Below, piece by piece: positions 42,886 to 51,535 of a stretch of DNA of 64,000 nt (position 1 is its first letter; each line of letters opens with the position of its first letter). The DNA is from Paenibacillus sp. MBLB1832 (lineage in GTDB: Bacteria > Bacillota > Bacilli > Paenibacillales > NBRC-103111). Under the pieces are notes generated by a model, which saw only the letters and a program-made list of their open reading frames with translations, was not told the origin of the DNA and ran no database searches. A program made the position numbers and the translations under genes. The stretch lies in the NCBI RefSeq assembly GCF_032271945.1, contig NZ_CP130319.1, forward strand, positions 699,001 to 763,000. The letters are read 5' to 3'.

Positions 42886-44406
42886 ATGAGCGGTAAGAGA
42901 TTTTCGATGATTACTTACATGCATGAACGTAGGACTGAGGAGTGCATTGTTTCTGGGAAACGCGCAGCTAGTGATGGCTCCGTCGTGGAGACGTTTCGCA
43001 GCGAGGTTGGATCACAAGAGAGTCAAACAGATTCAACAAAGCTTAGAGCAGTAAACAGTATCGGGCATGCCCATGCGGGGGAAGAGACGCTTTTCCAACA
43101 ATGGGTGCAAGAAATCCGCAGCGAGCTTGTGTCCCTTAAAGGTAGGTCAGAGAGTGAAAAGCAGTTGTACAACGAGACGCTGAATCGGGCGATTTTGGGC
43201 TATGAAGAGGATCGTGGGAAATTATTGGCGATCATTCATGACCTCGTGTCGAAAAGAAGGTTAACCGATATCCCGCCCCGCGCGAGTGGATATACGACGC
43301 TGCCTGAAGCGATATTTGCCGAAATCATAGGCTTAAATGTCCTGGAACTGGTTCTGAAACAGAAGGATGGCTTGGAAGAAATCCAAGTCGTGGGGCGACA
43401 CATTTTTGAGGTGCGAGGCGGTATGGCTAGACCTTCCCTCTACGAGCTTCCATCGATCCGTGAATTAGAGCGAATTCAACAAAATCTGGTGCTGTTCAAC
43501 CACGATACACTCACTCCCAGGAAGCGCTGGGCAGAGGTTGTTCTGCAGGATGGGTCGCGTGTGACGTTGACAGGTTTTGGCTTCACAGCAGAGCCGACCT
43601 TGACGATCCGTTTTTATACGGTCAAAAGATTTGAATTAACCTCTTTAACTTCCCCCGAGCTTGCCACGATGAATGAGCGCATGGCGCTGCTGCTTCGCTG
43701 TTTAATCCGCACGTATTTCAATTTGGTCGTCATTGGACCGACAAATTCAGGCAAAACCAATCTCCTCAAAGCGTTGATTTCCGAGATGGACGATAATGAG
43801 CGGATTATTACGATTGAGTCTCGGTTTGAATTGCAGTTAAAGCGAGATTTCCCGCACAAAAATATCGTCGAATACGAAATTGACGAGGGGGATCCGAGGC
43901 ATTCCGGTTTGCAGGCTTTTAAACTGGCGCTCAGACAGTCGCCTAAACGCATTTGCCATGCGGAAATACGCGACGACGATGCGAATTTATATGTACGCGC
44001 TTGTACGCGCGGCCATGAGGGCAGTCTGACCACCGTTCACGTGAGTGAGCTAGAGGATGTGCCTGATGCGATCACGGACATGTGCATGCTGGATGGCAGG
44101 GGAATGAACTCGCAGCGATTGACGAAGCGTATTACGGAATTCGTGACACAGATCGGCATCGAGATGCGTGTGGTGCGCGGGAAGCGCAAGATTGTGCGAA
44201 TCGTCGAATACCGGTATATAAATGAATGCGTTTTCACTGGTGATTTGGCACTATATGACAACTTGGCTGAGGAATGGACATTTCCCGGGAAATTGTCGCA
44301 TCATGCTTCGCGAAAAATAGGTAAAGCCGATTGGGACAGCTATTCGCTGTTGATAGAGCACGGTTTTATCGAAAAAGAAGAGAAAGAAGGCGATTTACAG
44401 AAGTGA
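42886..44406 (+). CDS. TadA/CpaF family pilus secretion ATPase
   Basis: A 506-residue type II/IV secretion ATPase: Walker A IGPTNSGKTNLLKALI near residue 285, the RICHAEIRDDDANLYVRACT block (Walker B region, here with E and D), HEGSLTTVHV (His box). It powers pilin extraction and pilus assembly. ATG 42886 follows GGAGGTG. TadB begins inside its last codon (GTGA). Confidence 0.88.
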   Translation: MSGKRFSMITYMHERRTEECIVSGKRAASDGSVVETFRSEVGSQESQTDSTKLRAVNSIGHAHAGEETLFQQWVQEIRSELVSLKGRSESEKQLYNETLNRAILGYEEDRGKLLAIIHDLVSKRRLTDIPPRASGYTTLPEAIFAEIIGLNVLELVLKQKDGLEEIQVVGRHIFEVRGGMARPSLYELPSIRELERIQQNLVLFNHDTLTPRKRWAEVVLQDGSRVTLTGFGFTAEPTLTIRFYTVKRFELTSLTSPELATMNERMALLLRCLIRTYFNLVVIGPTNSGKTNLLKALISEMDDNERIITIESRFELQLKRDFPHKNIVEYEIDEGDPRHSGLQAFKLALRQSPKRICHAEIRDDDANLYVRACTRGHEGSLTTVHVSELEDVPDAITDMCMLDGRGMNSQRLTKRITEFVTQIGIEMRVVRGKRKIVRIVEYRYINECVFTGDLALYDNLAEEWTFPGKLSHHASRKIGKADWDSYSLLIEHGFIEKEEKEGDLQK

Positions 44407-45335
44407 TTTTCGCCAAATATGTATTTCTCTTGTTGCTGTTCATCCTTGTCTATGTAGGATTTCGGGCACTGTTCGAGTTGCTGATCCGACAACGCAAAGC
44501 TAGATTCAGATTGCACTATGTCAAAAACGCCACTTTCAGTGCGAGATTAAGCACCTATTTGGAGAAGCATAGCACCATTTATAAACATATCAAAGATCTG
44601 CTAGAATCCGTCGAATCGAAACTTAGCATGCAAGCGCTGGTGACGATCTCGGTTATTGGGCTGTTAGCTGGATTGTTGGCAGGTGCTTTGTTTTTTCGAT
44701 CGTTTAAAGGGGCCGTGATTATCACCACAATAGGTGCTTCTCTGCCGTATGTGCTCCTTCGTGTGAAGCTGGTTAGCGTTCGTTTGCAAACACGGCTAGA
44801 GTTTCTACCCGCTGTCGAAGTGTTCTATCAGGCCTATATGATCGATCCACATCAGAATATGAAAATCGCGCTGAAGTATTGCTTGGAAGAAAATCGGATT
44901 ATGTATCCTATTAAACCTGTATTTGAGCAGCTTTATCGCCATTTCATGACACAGCGGGACACGGAGGAGAGCCTACGGTTGTTCTCACTGACGCTCGGTC
45001 ATAACTGGGCAGATTATTTCGCAGGGATTATGCGAGTTGCCCTCACAGAGGGGAGTTATGTCGGGGATAGTCTGAAGGAGCTGATTACGGATATGCGGAA
45101 AGCGCAGCGTTTTGATCAAATGGAAAGAAATCGTCTGCTGGAAATTCGCATTGCCAATTTTACACCGATTGGGTTCCTAATTATGTTCATGTGGATTAAT
45201 TTTAAAGTGAACGGGGATAACGCTTATTTGTATTATGTGCTAGATCCAGCGGGGCGAAATATGATTTTGGATGCGCTGCTGTTGATTTTCGTATCGTTTC
45301 TGATGGGCATTTACTTGTCGATGCGAAGAATGTAG
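44403..45335 (+). CDS. TadB-like inner-membrane platform protein
   Basis: A 310-residue membrane protein: an N-terminal helix, central pair VTISVIGLLAGLLAGALFFR and AVIITTIGASLPYVLL, a cytosolic T2SSF-type helical domain, and two C-terminal helices. It corresponds to TadB. GTG 44403 overlaps the CpaF stop; the longer frame from 44331 lies within the CpaF gene. Confidence 0.78.
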   Translation: MIFAKYVFLLLLFILVYVGFRALFELLIRQRKARFRLHYVKNATFSARLSTYLEKHSTIYKHIKDLLESVESKLSMQALVTISVIGLLAGLLAGALFFRSFKGAVIITTIGASLPYVLLRVKLVSVRLQTRLEFLPAVEVFYQAYMIDPHQNMKIALKYCLEENRIMYPIKPVFEQLYRHFMTQRDTEESLRLFSLTLGHNWADYFAGIMRVALTEGSYVGDSLKELITDMRKAQRFDQMERNRLLEIRIANFTPIGFLIMFMWINFKVNGDNAYLYYVLDPAGRNMILDALLLIFVSFLMGIYLSMRRM

Positions 45336-45347
45336 GAGGTAAACAAC

Positions 45348-46247
45348 GTGGTTATGATCAATACCCAGTTGCTGATGCTGCAGTATGGGTCGCGTGTGCT
45401 CTTATTTATATTTTTTATAATCATGATGTACCACGGACTTCAGTTATGGCCGAGACCTAGGCGAAGATGGCGATCTTTTCATGTCAAAAGAGCGCTGAAA
45501 GAGCTGCAAATTCCCTCGTGGCTATTTAAGGCGTTGGGGATGAGCGGGAAAGCGGTTGAAGCGAAGCGTCAATTGCTGGAAGGATGCGGGATCGGGTTGA
45601 ATCCGAACCTGTATGAGGGTGCCAGGAGACTGCTGCTGGGGTTGGCTTTTGTCGTAGGCGGATTAGGCTATTTAGCTTTCGAATATCCATGGGCAGCTTT
45701 GCATATCCAGGCTGTTTATTTGCTGCTTGGCGCCGTGATCGTGGGGATATTTCTAATCTGGGATGGGAAAGTGCTGGCACAGTTAAAAGAAAAGCGAGGT
45801 CAGCGCATTGTGAAGGATATTTATGGGATTAGCAGGCAGTTGTTGTATTACAACGACTCCAAATTGAATTTGCATGAGAAATTGGCCCTCTGTGTCGGGC
45901 AAACCACGTCGATTCGCTCACATGTTCAACTGCTGCTCAATGAATGGTATCAAGGGGCGGAAGAGGCGATTTCCCATTTTAAAAGGAGATTGGGGACAGA
46001 AGAGGCACACAGCTTTGGGGAAACCTTGAATGCGCTGCGATTGAATGAGCATGGGGGCTATTACGAGCTGCTGCGGCAGCGCATTCAAGACTATAAAGAG
46101 AAGCTGGAATTAATCCGAGATAGTAAAAAAGAAACGGTATCGTATGTGCTTTTTGTGTTGGCAGGACTGCCTATTCTGAACACGTTTCGGGTGTTTATGT
46201 ACCCATGGATTGCGGAAGGGCAACGATTATTTAATACGATAAATTAA
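45348..46247 (+). CDS. TadC-like inner-membrane platform protein
   Basis: A 299-residue membrane protein with an N-terminal helix (VLLFIFFIIMMYHGLQLW), a central pair of helices, a helical cytosolic domain and a C-terminal helix (ETVSYVLFVLAGLPILNTFR). It fits TadC by place and topology. AGGAGG lies seven bases before GTG 45348. Confidence 0.72.
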   Translation: MVMINTQLLMLQYGSRVLLFIFFIIMMYHGLQLWPRPRRRWRSFHVKRALKELQIPSWLFKALGMSGKAVEAKRQLLEGCGIGLNPNLYEGARRLLLGLAFVVGGLGYLAFEYPWAALHIQAVYLLLGAVIVGIFLIWDGKVLAQLKEKRGQRIVKDIYGISRQLLYYNDSKLNLHEKLALCVGQTTSIRSHVQLLLNEWYQGAEEAISHFKRRLGTEEAHSFGETLNALRLNEHGGYYELLRQRIQDYKEKLELIRDSKKETVSYVLFVLAGLPILNTFRVFMYPWIAEGQRLFNTIN

Positions 46248-46277
46248 TGAGCCTTTGAAGGGCGAGGAGAGTGTGCA

Positions 46278-46427
46278 ATGAGAAATATTTTGGTAACGGT
46301 CATGATGCTGATTGTAGTTGCGCTGTTGTTTACAACGATTATTAATGATGGATCGACGGGCATGCGCCGCAATATTAATACGCATGGCACGACGGCGAAT
46401 ACGAATATTACGGCACTTACACCATAG
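46278..46427 (+). CDS. Tiny membrane peptide 1 of pilus operon (pilin-like)
   Basis: ATG 46278 after GCGAGGAGAG opens a 49-residue peptide with N-terminal membrane helix (MRNILVTVMMLIVVALLFTT) and a polar tail rich in Thr and Asn. It shares MR-x-ILVTV with the next peptide. Its place is where Flp pilins usually lie, but there is no G-x4-EY prepilin peptidase site. Confidence 0.65.
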   Translation: MRNILVTVMMLIVVALLFTTIINDGSTGMRRNINTHGTTANTNITALTP

Positions 46428-46443
46428 AAACGGCAGGCATTCG

Positions 46444-46590
46444 ATGAGGTCTATTCTTGTAACGGTGCTGCTGGTGATCGTCGTCATTGGTATTTATTTC
46501 GATGTTGTAGGTGGGAATACGGGCACTCGCAGTCAAGTTCGCGATAGCGGGGCTAGAATTAACGGGTCGATCGAGCGGATTAATCCATGA
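46444..46590 (+). CDS. Tiny membrane peptide 2 of pilus operon (pilin-like)
   Basis: A 48-residue paralogue of the preceding peptide: MRSILVTVLLVIVVIGIYFD, then a polar tail with DSGARINGSIERI. The shared N-terminus suggests tandem duplication. Its stop overlaps the ATG of the next gene (ATGA). Function as minor pilin is inferred from operon position only. Confidence 0.62.
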   Translation: MRSILVTVLLVIVVIGIYFDVVGGNTGTRSQVRDSGARINGSIERINP

Positions 46591-47012
46591 AGCAAATATT
46601 GGTGTTTATTCTGTTTGCGGCAATGCTCTGTTGGTTCATGTTTGCTCCGATGTATAAGCACGTCATAATTGTGAGGCAGGCGGTGCTGCAAAAGGAAGTC
46701 GATTATTTGCTTGAGGTTGGCGCGAATGGCAGCCATGGGTATATCAGCGACGCGATGATGCAGGAATCCAGGCAACGTATGGCGGAGAGAGGTTTTGTAG
46801 CTGGGGATTTGGGCTATACGGTTGGTACTAATACGGGAGTCAGCGGGACGGATGCAAGCGCGCCAGTGTGGCGTGGAACAGGGCTGCGGTTAACGATGAC
46901 GTATCCGTATCACCGACTTTTTGTGATTGATCAGCTGGTTGGCATTACGATTCCGCTTGCTTCAGACCGCATGGGAGCGACAGGCATGAAAATGAGTGAA
47001 TATGTACCTTGA
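46587..47012 (+). CDS. TadE-like membrane-anchored protein
   Basis: A 141-residue protein with one N-terminal membrane helix (ILVFILFAAMLCWFMFAPMY) and an external domain, no recognised family motif. The topology is that of TadE/TadF pseudopilins. It is translationally coupled to peptide 2 upstream and followed by a similar single-TM protein. Confidence 0.6.
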   Translation: MKQILVFILFAAMLCWFMFAPMYKHVIIVRQAVLQKEVDYLLEVGANGSHGYISDAMMQESRQRMAERGFVAGDLGYTVGTNTGVSGTDASAPVWRGTGLRLTMTYPYHRLFVIDQLVGITIPLASDRMGATGMKMSEYVP

Positions 47013-47046
47013 GAGTTGAGGGATTGGCCTGTATAAACTGCTGTTA

Positions 47047-47517
47047 ATGGTGTTAATGAGTGTGTTGTTTATGTCGTTATACGCGCTGCAAACGGATGAG
47101 GAAGTAGCGATGCATACTGTGTTTCAGGGGAAACACGGATTGAATAACGCCGTTCATGCGGCAGCTCAGCAAATTGATGCGGCGAAGCTAGCACGAGGCA
47201 TACATGCGATTGATGAGCCGAAGGCGAGAGAGGCTGCCATGCAGTATTTGCAGGCGAATCTGAGGCTGAATGGGAATAATGAGCCGCTTTCGAACACTTT
47301 TTTGCGAGATACGGTTGAGGTCGTGTTATTTAAGGTCGTTAACGAGGGGGAGACCTTCCCGTTTACGTACAGGGATGATAGTCTGGATTACACGGTAACC
47401 CTCGAGCGGCCTGGCGTTATTATGTTTATTCGGTTGGTGTTTCCGCGGACGTATGCAGTTTTGCAGCAAGTAACGTGGACGATTAAGGCTTCGGCGGAAA
47501 TGGTGTATGGTGTATAA
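47047..47517 (+). CDS. Single-TM pilus operon protein (TadF/pseudopilin-like)
   Basis: A protein of about 156 residues with an N-terminal helix (MVLMSVLFMSLYALQ), then an external domain (HGLNNAVHAAAQQIDAAKLA; LDYTVTLERPGVIMFIRLVF). The helix would be longer if translation began upstream at the non-standard CTG 47029 in GLYKLLLMVL; no standard start exists there. No family is recognised. It is the last gene of the operon. Confidence 0.55.
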   Translation: MVLMSVLFMSLYALQTDEEVAMHTVFQGKHGLNNAVHAAAQQIDAAKLARGIHAIDEPKAREAAMQYLQANLRLNGNNEPLSNTFLRDTVEVVLFKVVNEGETFPFTYRDDSLDYTVTLERPGVIMFIRLVFPRTYAVLQQVTWTIKASAEMVYGV

Positions 47518-47560
47518 TAGGAGGGATGAATGAATTTTAGCGGTGTAGGAGTCGATGTTC

Positions 47561-48757
47561 ATGACGATTTATCTGGAGAGGCAGCAATGGCTGCAAAATG
47601 AAATGCGCAAACGCGGATGGTCAGGCTTCCTGGTCACGCACAATGTCGATATATATTATTACTGCGGCTCGATGCAGACGGGGTATTTGTTTATTCCGAC
47701 GGAGGGCGAAGCTGTCTATCTCGTGCGTCGGAGTTTGGTGCGCGCGGAGGCGGAGGCCGCAGTGGCGGTTGAGGCGCTAGGCTCGCTGAAGACGCTCGGC
47801 GAGCGGCTTCGCGCGCGCTGCGCGGGCGCGGGTGTGGATGCGGCAGCGGGTGAAACACCGCTGCGCATCGGCACGGAGCTGGACGTGTTGCCCGTCCAGC
47901 TGTACGTGCGCTTGCAGACCGCGCTGCCCGGCGCGGTCTGGGAGGACGGCTCGCTGCTCGTGCGAGAGCAGCGTATGATCAAATCGCCGGACGAAGTCGC
48001 GGCGATTCGGGCTGCCGCGCGCGTCGCAGACGGCGCGCTGGAGGCGGTCATCCCCCACATTCGTGAGGGGATGGCGGAGTTCGAGCTGATGGCGCTCATC
48101 GAGCATCAGCTCCGGCTGCGGGGGCACCAAGGGCTGATGCGCATGCGCGCGTACAATTCCGAGTTGATCACCGGAATGGTCGCGTCAGGCGCATCGGCAG
48201 CGGTGCCCACCTATTTTGACGGGCCGGCCGGGGGCACAGGGCTCCACCCGTCCAGCCCGCAAAGCTCAGGCCGCACGCTGCTTCGGCACGGCGACCCGAT
48301 CCTCGTCGATATAGGCTGCACCATCGACGGCTATCTCATCGATCAGACGCGCACGTTCGTGATCGGCGCTCTAGACCCTGAGCTGCAGCGAGCCTACGAC
48401 GTGGCGGAGGAAGTCCTCCGTGCCACAGAAGCCAGGCTGCAGCCTGGCGTGATCGCCGAGCATCTGTACCTGCTCGCGCTGGATCAAGTGCAAGAAGCGG
48501 GACTAAGCGCCCACTTCATGGGGTACGGCGCGGACCAAGTGAAATTCCTTGGTCACGGCATCGGGCTCGAAATCGATGAGCTGCCCGTTCTCGCCAAGGG
48601 TTTCAAAACCCCGCTGGCCCCAGGCATGGTCATCGCGATTGAGCCCAAGTTCACCTTCCCTGGGCGCGGTGTTGTCGGTGTGGAAGACACGTATCTCATC
48701 ACCGAAGGTGGATTCGAGAAATTGACGGTATCCCGTGAGGGCCTACGTCGGATATAA
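47561..48757 (+). CDS. M24 family Xaa-Pro aminopeptidase-like metallopeptidase
   Basis: A 398-residue creatinase-fold peptidase: N-terminal domain (LVTHNVDIYYYCGSMQTGYL) and a pita-bread catalytic domain with the five metal ligands visible in ILVDIGCTIDGYLIDQTRTF (two Asp), FLGHGIGLEIDELPV (His), AIEPKFTF (Glu) and GVEDTYLIT (Glu). It removes N-terminal residues next to proline. TAGGAG lies ten bases before ATG 47561. Confidence 0.88.
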   Translation: MTIYLERQQWLQNEMRKRGWSGFLVTHNVDIYYYCGSMQTGYLFIPTEGEAVYLVRRSLVRAEAEAAVAVEALGSLKTLGERLRARCAGAGVDAAAGETPLRIGTELDVLPVQLYVRLQTALPGAVWEDGSLLVREQRMIKSPDEVAAIRAAARVADGALEAVIPHIREGMAEFELMALIEHQLRLRGHQGLMRMRAYNSELITGMVASGASAAVPTYFDGPAGGTGLHPSSPQSSGRTLLRHGDPILVDIGCTIDGYLIDQTRTFVIGALDPELQRAYDVAEEVLRATEARLQPGVIAEHLYLLALDQVQEAGLSAHFMGYGADQVKFLGHGIGLEIDELPVLAKGFKTPLAPGMVIAIEPKFTFPGRGVVGVEDTYLITEGGFEKLTVSREGLRRI

Positions 48758-48760
48758 GTC

Positions 48761-48800
48761 AAAGAGACCTGCGGCACGTTAGTTGCCGCAGGTCTCTTTG
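48761..48800 (+). terminator. Terminator of the M24 gene
   Basis: AAAGAGACCTGCGGCA pairs with TGCCGCAGGTCTCTTT, a 16-bp perfect stem. Confidence 0.92.
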
Positions 48801-48865
48801 TATATTGCTCTGCACTCTGGTGAAATGATGATTGAAGTGAAGAATTTCGTCATTTCGGCCTGGCC

Positions 48866-49447
48866 CTAAATCCGCTCAATCACCTTATCAATTAACCCAT
48901 ACACCCGCGCATCTTCCGCTTCTAGGAAATAATCGCGATCAGTATCCCGCTCGATTTTATCGAGCGGTTGTTTGGTCGTCTCGGAGAGGATGCGATTGAG
49001 GATACTGCGCGTTTTGAGGATGTGCTGGGTGCGAATTTGAATATCACTCGCTTGCCCCTGCGTGCCTCCCCAAGGTTGGTGGATCATCACCTCTGCATTT
49101 GGTAGCGCGAAGCGTTTGCCTGGCGCCCCCGCGGTGAGCAGAACAGCTCCCATGGAAGCCGCCATCCCCACACAGATGGTGGAGACATCTGGTTTAATGA
49201 AGTTCATCGTGTCATAAATCGCAAGTCCCGCAGATGTGGAGCCGCCTGGCGAGTTGATGTAGAGGGAAATATCTTTCTCCGGATCTTCTGCGGAAAGGAA
49301 TAGCAGCTGGGCAATAATCGCATTGGCGACTTGATCGTTCACTTCTGTGCCGAGGAATACGATGCGATCCTTAAGCAAACGGGAATAAATATCGTACGAA
49401 CGCTCTCCGCGTGCGGTTTGTTCAACAACCATAGGTATAAAGCTCAT
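48866..49447 (-). CDS. clpP: ATP-dependent Clp protease proteolytic subunit
   Basis: A 193-residue Clp[21 protein letters not shown] at the N-terminus, catalytic Ser in [14 protein letters not shown], His in [12 protein letters not shown], Asp in [10 protein letters not shown]. It forms tetradecameric chambers fed by Clp ATPases. ATG 49447 follows GAAAGGGTG. It lies downstream of an ArsR-type regulator and a small gene, so it is probably an extra ClpP rather than the housekeeping copy; that is inference. Confidence 0.92.
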   Translation of the reverse strand: MSFIPMVVEQTARGERSYDIYSRLLKDRIVFLGTEVNDQVANAIIAQLLFLSAEDPEKDISLYINSPGGSTSAGLAIYDTMNFIKPDVSTICVGMAASMGAVLLTAGAPGKRFALPNAEVMIHQPWGGTQGQASDIQIRTQHILKTRSILNRILSETTKQPLDKIERDTDRDYFLEAEDARVYGLIDKVIERI

Positions 49448-49477
49448 GATAATCACCCTTTCATCATTGTTAGGCTA

Positions 49478-49783
49478 TTAGGCTGCTTTGCACTGAATCG
49501 TAGTGGCAGGCACGGTTAGCTTTTGACCAAAACCAGAGGATACGATAATCAACCGGACAGGGTTTTCATTTGGTGAAGCAATAATATCGCGTATTGTGAC
49601 TGTTGCTTCCGTATTCAGCGGAGCGGGATCTTGCCGACGATAGGAATCGATCGAGATCACGTTGGATTTTGTGGATTCTGTGGTATGTGCAACGGACTGC
49701 TCCCAAGCGATAACAGGTGATGGGGCAGGGGTGATATCTTTTTCCGATTGAACTACTTGTTTCTCCTCATGTTCATGAATCAC
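49478..49783 (-). CDS. Small hypothetical protein (101 aa)
   Basis: A 101-residue polar protein starting at GTG 49783, chosen because AAGGAGG is eight bases upstream. The first half looks disordered (Glu, Ser, Thr, Pro); the second half has a strand-rich segment ATVTIRDIIASPNENPVRLI. No family is recognised. It lies between the ArsR regulator (13 bases) and clpP (30 bases), so the three are likely one operon. Confidence 0.55.
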   Translation of the reverse strand: MIHEHEEKQVVQSEKDITPAPSPVIAWEQSVAHTTESTKSNVISIDSYRRQDPAPLNTEATVTIRDIIASPNENPVRLIIVSSGFGQKLTVPATTIQCKAA

Positions 49784-49796
49784 GGTAAATGCCTCC

Positions 49797-50402
49797 TTAA
49801 TCCTTCGGTTTGGGATAAATGGCAAGTAAAACATGGTAGTCAACCTGTTCCTGGTTCCGATTATATTGATGAACCCCAGAATAACGCTGCACTAATTGAT
49901 GCACCATGGCGGCGTATTCTTCAATAAAGGATTGCCGTTGCTGCTCAGAGCCTAACTGGACTTGAAGCTGCATCGTTGCACTCGGAATTTCTTCACCCGT
50001 ATCCGACTGTTCCATCAACAGCAAGGCATCTCGGCGTATACGCTCAGAGGTGTTCACGAGGTGAGCGAGTGAGCTTTGATCCTTCAGCTTTTGCAAGGTT
50101 TCGGGGTTCATGCTGAGTGACTCTGCAAGCACAAAAGTTTTGGCGATCGATCGGTAGAGCACCTCGACCAGATTTCGAACTTGCCGTGTGCCCACGCGCT
50201 GAACTAAGCCCGCTTTCTCCAGTGCTTTGAGATGATAGTTGATGCGTTGGGCGGTCTCGCCTAACGTTCGCGCCACTTCTGCGGCCGATCCAGGCTCAAG
50301 AAGCTGGGCGATAATTTCGCCGCGAAGCGGATTCAGTAGAACCGTCGCCTGCTCGGGGGACTCGATGTAGTAGCTTTCTTGTATTTCTTTGTCTTGTGGC
50401 AT
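49797..50402 (-). CDS. ArsR-type winged-helix regulator
   Basis: A 201-residue regulator: ArsR-like winged HTH at residues 20-85 (LLNPLRGEIIAQLLEPGSAA, LGETAQRINYHLKALEKAGL) and a helical C-terminal domain of the YdfH/YxaD kind with QQRQSFIEEYAAMVHQLVQR. ATG 50402 was chosen, with GGAGG 11 bases upstream. Its 5' end is 95 bp from the left end of the Tn7-like transposon, which may separate it from its original promoter region. Confidence 0.75.
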   Translation of the reverse strand: MPQDKEIQESYYIESPEQATVLLNPLRGEIIAQLLEPGSAAEVARTLGETAQRINYHLKALEKAGLVQRVGTRQVRNLVEVLYRSIAKTFVLAESLSMNPETLQKLKDQSSLAHLVNTSERIRRDALLLMEQSDTGEEIPSATMQLQVQLGSEQQRQSFIEEYAAMVHQLVQRYSGVHQYNRNQEQVDYHVLLAIYPKPKD

Positions 50403-50496
50403 GGAGAGGATGGCCTCCGTGTACAAAGTATATGTTACGTAAAAATATTTTATTACGTTGAGGAGCGAAAGTCAATGGGCGGTTAAATTGTGTATG

Positions 50497-50603
50497 TGTC
50501 GGGTGACAAATAAGTTTTGAAGTAGACAATAAAGTTTTGAAGTGTCAAATAAAGTTCTGAAGTAACAAATAAAGTTTTGAAGTAACAAACATAGTTTTGA
50601 AGT
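50497..50603 (+). repeat. Transposon left end: five tandem 20-bp TnsB-site-like repeats
   Basis: Repeats at 50504, 50524, 50544, 50564 and 50584, each exactly 20 bp, with consensus AACAAATAAAGTTTTGAAGT. The first is TGACAAATAAGTTTTGAAGT next to the terminal TGTCGGG. Direct contiguous repeats at the tnsA-proximal end are typical TnsB-binding arrays. Between them and tnsA lie an AGGACA/TGTCCT inverted repeat and a GCGTTTCAC/GGTGAACGC hairpin (50669-50693). Confidence 0.9.
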
Positions 50604-50726
50604 ATAGAAAGTAGCCCATTTGGCGAGATTGTATAGTACCAAGATGTTTAGGACACTTGTCCTTAGTTAGCAGCTGCGTTTCACTCCATTGGGTGAACGC
50701 TTATTTCATTTTAGGGGGAAAGAATC

Positions 50727-51535
50727 ATGAATAGAGGTAGTGCTATACTCAAAACGCAGATGAATAGACTTAAGGACGGTAGAGGTCAAGGTTATGGAAA
50801 GGATTATAAGCCTTTCATACAAGCAAGTGACAATAAAGCACCTTCTGAAGGATATCTTATTAGGGAGTTGGGATGGAAAACTGATAGAATACACCACACT
50901 CTTTCTAAAGGAGAATGCCGCTATCTTATGGTTTTAAGCTGGTCGGATGCTGTTGTTGATATAAGGGAACAATACCCTCTTATCCCGATTGAACGAACTA
51001 TTGAAATTGCAGAGCAATTGAATATTAAGCACATCAAAATAATGTTCCTGTTATTGCAACGACTGATTTTAATATCACGATTGAGACGGAGAAAGGATTA
51101 GAAGATGTTGTTAGAACCCTTAAGCCACCTAGTGATTTAACCCCGAGGACCATAGAACTTTTTCAAATAGAGAAAACCTTTTTTGAGGAGCAAGGCATCA
51201 ACTGGGGTATAATTCTTTCTACACATTTGCCTATGAATCTAGTGAATAATGTGGAATGGATGTATGATGGTAAGTTTTTGGATAGTAGAAGTGGATTAGA
51301 CACTGAAGTAGTTGAGAATATTTCGGAGGCATTCCTTCATTTGCTAATAAAAAATAACGGTCAAAGCACTATTCAAAAACTATGTCAGCAAGCTGATAAA
51401 CAATTTGGGCTAGAGGAAGGATCGTGCATGTTTATTCTAAAGCACCAATTAGCTAACAAACGTTGGCATACCGACATGATGAATCAACAAATTAGAATGT
51501 CGAAACCATTAATCATCACAGGGGGAGACAAATGA
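50727..51535 (+). pseudogene. tnsA: TnsA transposase endonuclease, frameshifted
   Basis: Two overlapping frames give one TnsA of about 269 residues. The first (50727-51101) has GYGKDYKPFIQASDNKAPSE with E41, and AVVDIREQYPL (D78, Q82), the nuclease core. Family sequence then continues in the -1 frame from about 51036: NNVPVIATTDFNITIETEKG, RTIELFQIEKTFFEEQGI, down to the C-terminal TnsC/TnsB-contact region ending 51535. The shift is explained by loss of one A in the run at 51036-51039. TnsA cuts the 5' ends of the element, enabling cut-and-paste. Confidence 0.88.

Noticed and set aside
50504..50603. 20-bp tandem repeats as a CRISPR array or plasmid iterons
   Set aside because: No spacers; they start seven bases from a TGT terminus and match the inverted end at 63398-63424, so they are transposase-binding end repeats.
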